DNA of 64,000 nucleotides from Campylorhamphus procurvoides (lineage: Eukaryota > Chordata > Aves > Passeriformes > Dendrocolaptidae): NCBI GenBank assembly GCA_013396655.1, contig WBMV01008585.1:170520-234519 (forward strand). The letters run 5' to 3'. Below are positions 26,301 to 58,200 of the stretch, piece after piece. Each line of letters starts with the position of its first letter. Within the stretch, counting starts at the first letter, position 1. Made by a program: the position numbers and the translations under genes. Under the pieces are notes generated by a model. It was not told the origin of the DNA. It saw only the letters and a list, made by a program, of their open reading frames with translations, and made no database searches.

Positions 26301-29300
26301 TCTATCTTTTATATTTCTGACTTGAACATCCTGCATGTTTTTTATGAACAGACACACCTAGATCTCAAGCACAGACTCCTCATTTTTTCTGCATTTTGCA
26401 TCTCTCTTAAGAGTTTAAATCACACTTCAGATCTAGCCACAAAAATGGAAATGAAAATTTAAATTCCTAATGTCTGAATTGAAAACTGAAATATATTCAA
26501 ATCCAAAATACTCAGAAGTGTTTTTAGCCAGAATTTTCCATAAGACTGCAGTACTGAGTTTCCTTCCTTCCACAGATTAAGCAGACATCAAATGCACATC
26601 CCTCCCTTAAAACCTAAAAAAATAATTTACTTGTGCTTTACCAATCAATCTGACAAATGCTGACAACACTGATCACCAGTTTGATTTTCTCTGCACTACT
26701 GCCATAAATTAAAAACACAGAGTATTTTATAGTATTTCATAAAGAAAAATAATCCTTCCAAAACATATCAAACACTGTTTGGCTTGCCAACATGATTTGG
26801 GGCTTGTTGAGCTGTTGTTTATTGATGCCTTAGGGTCACTTAAAAGTTGGATCTGCAAAGACATTTTATTTTTTAATTGCTTATTGTTGGTAATAATGAA
26901 GCTTATGACCAGCAAATCCATTACTCTACAAACAGATGCAGCCATCACACATGTAAAAGCTGCAGCTGGAGCCAGTACAGTTGAAAGGACAATTGTAAGC
27001 AGAAGAGCAAAATGAAGAACAGTGAACCTGATTAACCTCCCTTTTATCTACTCTATGCCTTTTGACTGGACTGCACTCTCAATAAACATTTTTAATACAT
27101 GGAATGGAGTCAGTTGTGCTCTCTCATATTATTTCCTGACAGTTTCCATTAAAACGACCTCTTCCCAACTGTAGCTTTCCTATTGTCCTAGTTATCTAAA
27201 GACTCTTCTTATACTGGGTATCTGTGTTCACCTAATTCAGGAGGTTTCTTTTCTTCACTGTTATGGGACACAGAATAGTCTGGGTATGATCTGTAAAGCC
27301 TGTAATAAGGACTGGAATGCCAAAAATGAAGAAGCCAAAAATCAAAGTTGCTTGACAATCCTCATATTTTATCATACACCATGATTACAGCTTCCATAAG
27401 GCCACTCTTGAATGCAAACTATTACTATGGATTTCTGGGAATTAAGGTATGGGTGTTTAGAAATGAAGAAGGATGTTGTAAGGATACTTGACTCATTTGT
27501 TGTCAAACTGGATTTTCCTACAGGTGGAAAAGAGGTTCCTGTTAGCTGTAGTGTAGCTGGAATTGGAGATATGAATTCACGGTACTTTGTCTTTATGAGT
27601 TAAAAGCATGTTGCTCAGTTTGTCTTTCCTCCCCCTGTTTGTGGTGGCACAGTTATTTGTCTTCTTTTCTATCTTGGTGGAATGGGCAGGACTGTGGAAT
27701 ACACCTACCTAAAAGAATAAATTTAAAGAGGGAGATAACTGTTTTCATGCTGGTTTGGGGTTCTCTGAGTAGCAGTTTTGCACAGCCAGAAGTTTCACTA
27801 TCCAGTTGAAAAGACATGAGTATGGTTTGCAGAAGAAACAAAGCAACACTACTAGAACTGTAACTAAAGCCATAGTCTGGGGAACCACCTACCTATTACA
27901 GTATGTTACCCCTTTTCTTCCCCTGCTGCTCAGACTCTGCTTCGTGTAACACTGGACAACAAAATAGCATTTGTGTTATGCACTACTGAATGATGTTTTA
28001 AATATTTTGAAAGCAACAAAACTACTCTCAAACTGAGCTTTCAAAATTTGTGGATTTTTTCATGTGTTTTAATCCCAATCTTTAGAATAAGGCTTTTGCC
28101 AGCACTTGCTTTAGCTTATAGACATGTTGAGAAACTAATTTTTACACAAGATTTAGTGATTTGTAGTAAGCACTGCAAAAAATACCCAAGAAGAACAGCA
28201 ACGATTTGTTGAGCAGCAAGGCGGATCATTCTTGTGCAGAAGCAAATTTGCTTGGACAGTGAATTTAACAATGGCAGTTTATGGCTCAGCTACTGATGTG
28301 TGTGCACCAATGCATTAAAATGAGGCACCTACCTTGACAGATCATTCAGAGTTACAGCCCAGGCCACGCAAGAAGGTTACCAAACAGGTTTACCCCACAG
28401 CAGGAACAAAACATATTCAGTCACTCAGTCATTCCAGCTATCCCATGAACACAGACTGTGCTTAGCTGGATTGCAGGACTGGTATTTACCACCTGAGAAC
28501 ATCCCACAGTGGGCAGGAGGAGGGGAGCAGAGGATCACTACCCCCACAGCCTCTGCCATGCAACATGGTGCTAGAAAAACAGCAGCTGGAGTACTGAGAG
28601 CTGTTTATGCTTCAAGTCCTATCAAAAGTCACTACTCCTAAAAACCCACCTCATACTCATGGTTTAAATACCAGAACCTACTAATCAAAGTATATTGCTC
28701 AGATAAGGAAAATTATTTTTAAAAGTGCTACTTAGTATAACCTGATCTTCTCTTAGATTTTGAGCAGGTGAATGGATGAATAGAGCTCAAGGCATAAATC
28801 TCAAATAAACGGCAGCCTGAACACATATAAAGTAAGAGAAGTAAGCACAGTCTACAGTGAAAGACAAGAATTGCAGTACAGGACAGCACAGCTCCTCGGT
28901 TTCTCTTTTGGGGCAGTTGGTCCTCCATCAGAAGGGACTGAAGGATGCTGTCCTGGTCCTGAGAGTAGCAGCATACATTAAGAGCCCTCTGAAACAGGGA
29001 CAGTATGGCACCTCTCGTGGCACCTTATGGACACCTTAGTTTGTCCATGCTCTCCTACAGCTCTATTGGTCAAAGGTGAATAAAACTGTATAAGCAACGT
29101 AAGTTAGCAACTTTTTGACCAAAAAAAAGACCCTTGAATATACAAGCTAAACTACTGCTGAGCTTTTGCGTAACTGAACCAAGAGGCATGTGGTGACTGC
29201 CAAGTGATACATCTAAGTCAAATTAAGACGAAATGGAACGTTAAACTTGTTTTGTCTTCAACAAAGCTTCTATTATTTGTGCGTGTATATATATATATTT

Positions 29301-29680
29301 GTGGGGACAGTAACAAAATACAAGAACATAAAACACCTCAGGAGCTAACGGGTCCTCCCCCAGGCCCGTGGAAACCGAGCTAAGCGCTTCCCCGCCCCAC
29401 GGACTGCCCAGGGAGCTCCCACGCCGACCCCGCACCCGTCTGAGGGCAGCGCTCCGAGGGCACCTCTTCGGGGGCAGCGCTCCGGGGGCACCCCTCTGAG
29501 GGCAGCGCTTGGTGTCGCCGCGAACCAGGCGCGGCGAGGGCTGCGGGGGAGGCGGCCGCACCGCCGCCTGCGCTCTGCGGCCGCTTCGCGCCCCGAGACC
29601 CCCTGTTCTCCCATGCCCTGCCTTGCCCTTCCTTTCCCTCCCCTCCCGTGCCCTTCCCTGCCCAGCCTCCCGCGCCGTAC

Positions 29681-29790
29681 CTGCTGCTCTCCGGCGGCCC
29701 CGGCGCTCCCGCGGCCGCGACAGGAAGCGCCGTGCCGGGGCTGGCGGCGCAGGGCATGCCGGGATCTGTAGTCCCCGCGGCGGCGTCGCC
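29681..29790 (-). other. SLC38A9: SLC38A9 probable first non-coding exon (5' UTR), left border from donor
   Basis: In the CpG island the minus strand has a good donor, GAGCAGCAG|GTACGG, with the exon ending at 29681. Such an exon would splice to the acceptor of the first coding exon at 23949. The 5' end is uncertain and is set here near the promoter motifs. No RNA evidence is available. A long minus-strand open frame in this region is a by-product of high GC content. Confidence 0.45.
29754..29772 (-). promoter_or_regulatory. ZNF143/THAP11 (SBS-type) motif, minus strand
   Basis: The minus strand reads ACTACAGATCCCGGCATGC, very close to the well-known vertebrate promoter element ACTACAnnTCCCAnnATGC bound by ZNF143 and THAP11. 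It points toward SLC38A9. Confidence 0.7.
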
Positions 29791-29823
29791 GGGAGACGCG
29801 GCCTAGGCGGAGCGGAGCGCAGG

Positions 29824-29842
29824 ACTACAGCTCCCAGTGGGC
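29824..29842 (+). promoter_or_regulatory. ZNF143/THAP11-like motif, plus strand
   Basis: The plus strand reads ACTACAGCTCCCAGTGGGC. The ACTACAnnTCCCA core is perfect but the ATGC end is lost. It points rightward, away from SLC38A9, toward the DDX4 side. Confidence 0.55.
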
Positions 29843-30060
29843 GGGGTGGGGGCGGCGTGGGTAGCGCCGAGGGCCCCGGGGCGCTCGGGGGGGGCGCTGA
29901 GGGGATGCTGGGGGGGTGGTGCTGGATTGGAATGGCTTGTGCTGTCGCACCTGTGCAGCCAGCGGGGTGGCAAAACGCGGGCACAAGCCTCACCCGACAC
30001 AAGCCATGCCGGGCTTCCCGGGACTGGCTACGCGCCGTGTGCGCGGAACGATGTAACGTG

Positions 30061-33000
30061 AACCTCCTGGCCTGCTCAGAGGCGGGTGATACAGTGGCTG
30101 AGCAAAGGGCACTGAGCAGACCAGACAACAGGGGCTGTATGACAAACAATGCATTTTAAAAATTCGTTGTTGTTAATCTTCGGCTGTGGGTTTTTTCTGC
30201 TTGTTTTATGGGTTTTGTTGGGTGGGGGTTTTTTTGGGGGGGGTGGTTTGTTTTTTTTGGTTGATTGGGTTGGTTTTTTCAATTTGGTACTACTGAAGTT
30301 GGGATTGTTCTTTTCATAGCTGAAATCCTGGTTAACGTCAAACTTAAGGGATATTTATAGCTCATTCTTGGAAAAACAGCTGAATTGCAAGGAAGGCAGC
30401 AGCGATAGCTTCCCCATGTGAGAGCTACACACAAATCCCAGCCTGGACTTCCTGCTCGAGTGAAGCCCAGGCCAGATCCTGAGGCTGGCAGCAGGACCGC
30501 ACGACTGTTCTGCAAAAAAAGTGCTGTGTAATTGAATTTCAGACTGCAGATGGAAACAAGGCAGCAGAAACCTAACATCCTGAAACCCAGCTGCACAAAA
30601 GCTTGGTCAGACTGAAACTCTTTTTTCTGTGTAACTCAGCAAAATTACCATCATCTTTCACCTCTGAGCCACTCTTAGAATCCAAGTGCACACTGTGGTT
30701 CTTGGCCATTAGCTTTTAGCTGATGAGTCAAGAAGTCTGTCCAGGAGCTGTCACAGGAATTTGAAATTCAACCATGTGTTGGTGCTATGAAAGTGAATTA
30801 AACTGAAACCGACAAAAGAAATGTGTCAAGAACTGTTTTTTTCAGCATGCAAGCATCTAGTTTTACTCTTGCAAGCCTGTCTTTTTGTGTCCTATGCCAT
30901 GAAAGATGTCCATAGTTACTAGACAGAGGATTTAATAGCATTTCTAAATTTCACTGCATTCTTGGTGACCCGCTACAATCCTCAAGTTATGCCTAGGAAA
31001 AATGTTTTATTGTAACAACTGTGAGTGAACCAAGCAGAAGTGTAGAGATTCCTCCTCCTCCCTTGTGAAAACTGCTGTCACAGCTGACCTCACAAAAGGG
31101 CATTCAGTCTCTGTCCTTCAAAGTTTGTGTTGTGGCTTTCTATTCTGATGACACATTATCTTCTGGTCAAAGAGTGTCTCTTCCTATGTGCTTGGACAGT
31201 GTCTAGAAAAATAGGAATCTAAATTAATTTTGAAGCTCTTGGTAAATCTATAAGACAAAGGGAGTATTGAGGCATTATAGAACATTATATGAGATGAATC
31301 AATAACTGCCCATTGTTGAAAATGGGCACGGTCACATGGCTAACAAACTTAGTGAGTTTTGCATTTTGTTACAAATAACCCCCTATTCTTTTTTGAAAGA
31401 TACTGCTAATACATCAGAATAGAGTTTAAGATGTAGAAACTGTATTACAGTCAAAATCTTGTTTGTGAGCAAAGAGAAAGCACACCTTATATAAAACGAA
31501 AGCCAGGAATTTGTTGAAAGTGTGACTGAATCCTAGGTGTCCTAGGAATAATGTGTTTTTTATGCACACATGTACCTTCTACCCCTTTTCCTGCTGCTGT
31601 GCTCACCCTTCTACAGCTGCTCTAGGTCCTGAGGTTGATGGTTCATTCTTGGGTGGTGGTGAGAGGATGGGACTTTACAGCAGACTATCAGCATCTAGAG
31701 TCCAGCTCTGAGAGGAATATGCTGTTTAGATTGCTGGTTTCTTCTTTCTCACTTGGAGGGGTTGCACTTGGGATTAATTCTTAAAAGGTTTTGTAATACA
31801 CTTCGACCTGTTTTTCGGGTTATCTATAGCTCCATATTACTTTTGACTGTACTATGTAAGATAGTGTTTACATGTCTTGGATACTTTGTTCTGTTTTCAC
31901 TCTAGGCAACTCTGATTGAGTCAGATTGGGTTATATGACCTCAAGGGTGGTCAATAAGCGTCTTGTATGCTGCTGTCATGGTTTACATTGAATTGTTAGC
32001 AGCCTTAGGGGGGGCAAAAAACAAGTTTTAACTCCCTAAAGAATCCTCCAAGGATTGGACAGTGACTGTTCAACTAATTGAACGAATTAATTACAATTAC
32101 CATGTAATTTCTTGCCATTCGCTGAAATCTCATCATTTGGCTTCTCCTGGTAAAAGTAATTTGGAGGCAGTACATAGTGTTCTACACTGGGCAGAATCAA
32201 AGGAATAAGGAAAGAAAATAACTCTCCAAGTCGGTTTACTATCATGTGACATCTGATTGTAGCTAAAATAACCGAGATCATCCACCATGGAGTAGAGATC
32301 TGCTACATGACTGCATTTATAGTTGCTCCCCGTGCATACCATTAAAAGTATTAACCTAAAATTCTGTGTCTCCTGGAGTGAGTTATGGAGTGCTGAACAT
32401 GCTGGAAAGAAGGATGAATAATTTGAAAGCTTTCAGTTTGGCTTAGATGTACCAGAGTAGCACATCTGCCACTAACTATGAATTTCTCAGGAGGACAGAC
32501 ATACTGCTCTTTTCCCTTAAGGTCATCCAAAACAGAGTTCCAGTGAAAACAGAAGTTGTTTTGTCTCATAAAGGACCCTACTCTGTTCCCTTGTTTAGAC
32601 AAAAAGTAAGACAGTGTATTAAGGGGGTAGCACTGGTGAAGTTTAACTCATGAGCCTACCAGTTTCAGGTGCTGTGCCAGGAACTTGTGAATAGCTTTAA
32701 GCACTTTCCACAGAGTTGGTCCCACTGCGAGTTCTCCATCCTCTGACATTGTGTGTTTTGCTGAATGCTTATTGAAAGCAAATAAACTACCAGCAGCTAA
32801 CTTTGCCACCCGCACTAAGCACAGCATCGTATGTATCACCTAGTTGTGCAGTTTTAAAATCACTGTGAGACCGAGAAGCTGGTTAGGTCTCTTAATTGCC
32901 TTGTCCTGTCTTGATGCTCCTGAAAAATGAGCAGCTATAAAGGGTAGGGCTTCACTGACAACAGTTAAAGGGAAAATAACAACCAAATCATTAGTTCAGA

Positions 33001-33540
33001 GACCACTTTCCAAAATTCTCCGAGGCAGGAATTTGCCTTGATGCCCAAAGCCACTGCTAGACATTCAGAATTACAAATCTGGTGCAAGAGAAGACATTAA
33101 AGTTCTTGAACAGGTGTACAGTTTTTCAAATAGTTTTTCTGATGAGGAAAATCTGTTGAACATGGATAAGCAGGCTAATGAGTATTCTCATGTTTATGAA
33201 ATGACATATACTTCCTATATGTTTTTCTGAACTAGCTGGATTATTCCATGGTATGGAGAGGGACACAGAGAGGACAGACCTCACTGCACTCACTGGCAGC
33301 TCAGAGACACAGGTAGAAACATCAGAGTACTTGCCACTATTTTAATAGATGTATTGAGCTGATACTAGTCCATCAATGTTGTCCTGCCCTCCAGCATCAG
33401 CTCTCAAGCCAGGAATTCGGCTGTTTCCTTTCTCCAGCAAGCCTGGTTTAACAAAAACCAGTGGGTAAGGGATGTTGTGGTGTTGTGCTTAGGTTTGGGG
33501 TTTTGTTTTTTTTCTAAGTATATAACCTGTTTAACTTAGT
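30061..33540. other. Intergenic interval between SLC38A9 and DDX4 promoters
   Basis: No exon or complete repeat was recognised here. The left part holds a G/T-rich low-complexity tract (30180-30285). The remainder is ordinary AT-rich sequence with short chance open frames only. An unannotated non-coding transcript starting at the CpG island cannot be excluded. Confidence 0.6.
30195..30285 (+). repeat. G/T-rich low-complexity tract with potential G-quadruplex
   Basis: Four G runs (3 to 8 G) separated by T-rich loops of 1-7 bases occur between about 30209 and 30243, followed by more T/G sequence. This fits the usual pattern for a plus-strand G-quadruplex. No function is implied by sequence alone. 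Confidence 0.6.
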
Positions 33541-33845
33541 TTATCGTACTTTCAAACAGAACTCCAGCACGGCGGTGCGCGCTGCTTGCCATTGCGGACG
33601 CTCGAAAAGACGAGTTTATGCCCGGAGAATCGATGGAGGTGTTAGCAGGGGTTCTGCCAGACCGCGGGTTTGGCTGTGATAGGGTGTTCGGCGGGCAGAT
33701 CCCGCGGGAGGAGGAGCAGGAACAGGAGCGGGATGAGGAGCAGGGTCGGGATGGGGATAGGGATGGGGATGNGGGCGAGCCTGGGCGCGGGTCGCCATTT
33801 TATGTCCGGGCCGGGGGCGCGGGGTGATGTGTTCTGTCTCCGCAG
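33540..33845 (+). promoter_or_regulatory. DDX4: DDX4 promoter / 5' UTR region
   Basis: A short CpG-enriched patch directly upstream of the first coding exon, with CGCCATTTTATG (YY1-like GCCATTTT) at about 33793 and a G/A-rich simple repeat at 33705-33780 that contains a single N at 33772. The acceptor-like CTCCGCAG at 33838-33845 implies at least one upstream non-coding exon inside this patch, but I could not place its donor or the start site. Confidence 0.5.
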
Positions 33846-33856
33846 GCAGGTCCGGC

Positions 33857-55424
<21,568 letters not shown>

Positions 55425-55650
55425 AACTACTTTATCCCAAACTGGTTTGTATTGTGTTGTGCTGTAAGTGAAGACCTTGTGAAGACCTAGTTTGGCAAAT
55501 TACTTTATGTAAGGGTTCGTCTAAATTCTGTTTGTTCCTTTTTTTGTAACATGTCAGTTAAAAAGTTTGAATCTTGTTTTATGGTGACTTAAGGATCTGT
55601 TAAACACCTCTTAAGTGATTACTTAATAAAAGTTTGAGGAGTGCACTTTG
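55425..55650 (+). other. DDX4: DDX4 3' UTR with polyadenylation signal
   Basis: A short AT-rich UTR follows the stop. The signal AATAAA is at 55625-55630 and a GT-containing region follows at about 55640-55665, so cleavage near 55645-55650 is likely. The end is inferred. Confidence 0.75.
55625..55630 (+). terminator. Polyadenylation signal of DDX4
   Basis: Canonical AATAAA about 200 bases after the DDX4 stop codon, on the coding strand. Confidence 0.8.
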
Positions 55651-57619
55651 AATGTTGCTTCTGTATCAGATATTACAAAAAAAGCATGTCATTGCAGTTT
55701 CGTGGACATGTATTATTTTGACATGCGTGGAACATTTGCATCTCTGTATAGAACTAAAGGTCAGTGGCTGCACTCACAGCTCAGTGGAAATACATGTTTT
55801 TACAGAGCTGTCTTCAGAGAAGGATGGAACCCTGTATTGCTTCTAGGAGAACATTTTTACCTTTGCAGTCGTAAATATGCTTCCACTGTCTCTTGTGGAA
55901 AAGTTTGCTTTAGAATTGGTGACTTAGGTCCAAGAAGTTTCCCTGGATTGTAGAAACTATAGAGGGCAAGCAGTCATTAATAGGTTAAGGAGATTTCTTC
56001 AAAGTTGCTTTTTATTGAATTTTTTTTCTTTATCTGTGCAGTATGCTACAAAGATGGGTATCATTGTGTCCCAAAGGAAAATGGTGAAGTAGTTATATTT
56101 TGTCATATCTTTCATGACTGAACAAGCTTGCAAGCTTCTCATATCCTTTGGTATTTAGTACACAATGCTGAGTGCTGCATTTTGTGCAGTCTTCCTGCTT
56201 AATATTGGGAAATAATAATTTTAAGGTCTACTTACAGGACTGAAGATTTAATGACCAAATTTGTAAGAATCAGAACTGACTGGGCAGTACTAGGGAATCT
56301 TGTCATTGTGGAAAAGCAGGCTGTCATTTTTTGTAGTAATATATTTTCAAAACTATCTACTTAAATACCCATTTAGAAAAACACTTTTGTGGACTGTAAT
56401 TTTACTGCTGCATAATGTGGGAAAAGAGTAAAGTGTTAATTGTGTACTTGAAAGTGAGCTGAAAGGATAGTATACTTAAATTGCAACTCATATGCTGTGG
56501 ATGTATTTAAGCCTGAAGTTTCTAATTTAGAGGAAAATACTCTGGGCAGCATGATCCTTTCCCTGAGAAGTCTACTTGAAGAGTTTTGCATCCATTCTGA
56601 ATTTCGAGTAAGAAATTGAGGGTGTTTTTGGTTGCTGGCTGCAGAAAATGTGAGTGAACTGTAATTGTTGGAGGAAGGCTGTGAGCTGATAAAGCCTTCC
56701 ATTTCTGCGAAAAGAAGCCAGAGGAAGGAGTCATGGACTATTCGTAACCCAGAATAAACCTGTGAAGGGAACCTGTTTTTTTATTGTTTGAAGGAGCACT
56801 TAGATCACTGGGTATTTTCTCTTTGTCTCACATTTTATTACTTGTAAGTTGGAGTCTGGTGACAGACAGAGTTGTGCAATTGTTTCTTTTTCTGTAAAAG
56901 AAGTATTCTGGCCGTGTTGTTCCTAACTACTTGCAGAAAAGAGAAAAAACATTGAAGAATAATACTTGCAGAAAAATACAGTTTCTTCTTGAATATCCGG
57001 TTTTGTTTTAAGCCTTGTGATTCTTTAAATACATATTTAATCTGCAGGAAGATATTTCAGTGTCATTCTCAGCTGGAGGAAAATGCTTATGAGCTTGGGG
57101 TGGGGAATGAGCTGCACTGTCAGATACCTGTTGCTTTTGTTCTTGCACTGAAGTAATCTTGGGTGAAGAACATGTTGAAAAACTTACTGTAAAACACTTT
57201 CTTCACTCAAGAGAGTCGTCTTGTCCTTTTGTCAGCAGTCAGGGTGAACGTTCTTAAAAGGTTTTGCTGAAGTGATTGAAACCTGAGAACAATACACCAT
57301 GTACCTGTAATTTGTTAGATGATTCTACTGCCTATAGTTATGTTAAACTCAACTCCTTGAATATTTTTTCCAATCTTTACTTCCCTGTTTGTATAAAACT
57401 TGGTATTTGTATTGGAATTCAGTTCCAGAGTAAGCTGAAGGTTCTTGACAAGCCAGTGTTGAGAAATGCCATCACACTGTCTTTCACTGAACAATGCTAA
57501 AAATGCTGCTTTTCCTTTTTTTCTGTCACATTGCAGCAGTAACACACTTATTGCAGTGCCTGAACTTCCTTTCCTCATGAGCTGGGGTTCTCATCATGGT
57601 CTGGGAGGATTGCAGTCAG
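55651..57619. other. Intergenic interval downstream of DDX4, before the solo LTR
   Basis: No exon, RNA gene or recognisable repeat was found. Short chance open frames only. Confidence 0.6.
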
Positions 57620-58200
57620 GGTGTGCGTTGGTTCTGGATGAGATGGAGTTTATTTTCCCCATAGTTGCCCTCCCAGTGCTGTGCTTTGTATTGGTGGCTA
57701 GAAAGGTGTTGGTTTTGGCACTGCAGGGCAGTGCCGGCACAGCATCAATGCTGTCTTTCTAGCATTTCCCCCATACTAGTAGGCTGGGGGTGGGCAAGAT
57801 CTTGGGAGGGGACAGAACTAGGACAGCTGACCCAAACTGACCAAAGGGATATTCCATACCATATGGTGTCAGTTCAGATATAAACCTAAGAAAAATGGGA
57901 AGAAAGGGGGCATGTGCTACTTATAATGTTTGCCTTCCAGAGCAGCCACTACATGTGCTGAAGCCCTGCTTCCCTGCCAAGTGTCTGGACATGGCTTGCT
58001 GATAGGAAGTAAATAATAAAATCTTTGGCGTTTTTCTCCTGCTTGTGTGCACACAATCCTTTACTGTTGCTTTAGTAATTCCTTACCTCAACTTAGTTGT
58101 TGTTTTCTATTTTGCTTTCTATCCCCCTTCCTCCTGAGAAGGGGGAGTGGTAGAGTGGTTTGGTGCACACCTGGCATCCAACCAAGGTCAACCCACCACA
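57620..58200 (+). mobile_element. Solo LTR of an avian ERVL-type endogenous retrovirus
   Basis: It starts TGTGCGTTGGTTCTGGATGA and ends AACCCACCACA. Diagnostic inner blocks are GGGACAGAACTAGGACAGCT, GACCAAAGGGATATTCCATA and TCAGTTCAGATATAAAC (TATA region), followed by the pyrimidine-rich tail. Length about 580 bp. No internal retroviral genes flank it, so it is a solo LTR. I could not see a convincing target-site duplication. It lies 2 kb downstream of DDX4. Confidence 0.85.

Larger units (their letters stand above)
29370..30060. promoter_or_regulatory. CpG island, probable bidirectional promoter of SLC38A9
   Basis: This stretch is very rich in G+C and CpG compared with the AT-rich flanks. 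It contains GC boxes (GGGCGGGGTGGGGG near 29840), an ETS-like CAGGAAGCG near 29720, and two divergent ZNF143-type motifs. It sits just upstream of the SLC38A9 first-exon donor, which supports a housekeeping promoter for that gene. What, if anything, is transcribed to the right is unknown; the first recognisable DDX4 exon is 3.8 kb away. Confidence 0.75.

Noticed and set aside
29241..30149. 302-codon open frame on the minus strand (and overlapping frames on both strands)
   Set aside because: It covers the CpG island, is dominated by Pro/Ala/Arg/Gly as expected from GC-rich DNA, has equally long frames on the opposite strand, and matches no family. The SLC38A9 first-exon donor lies inside it.
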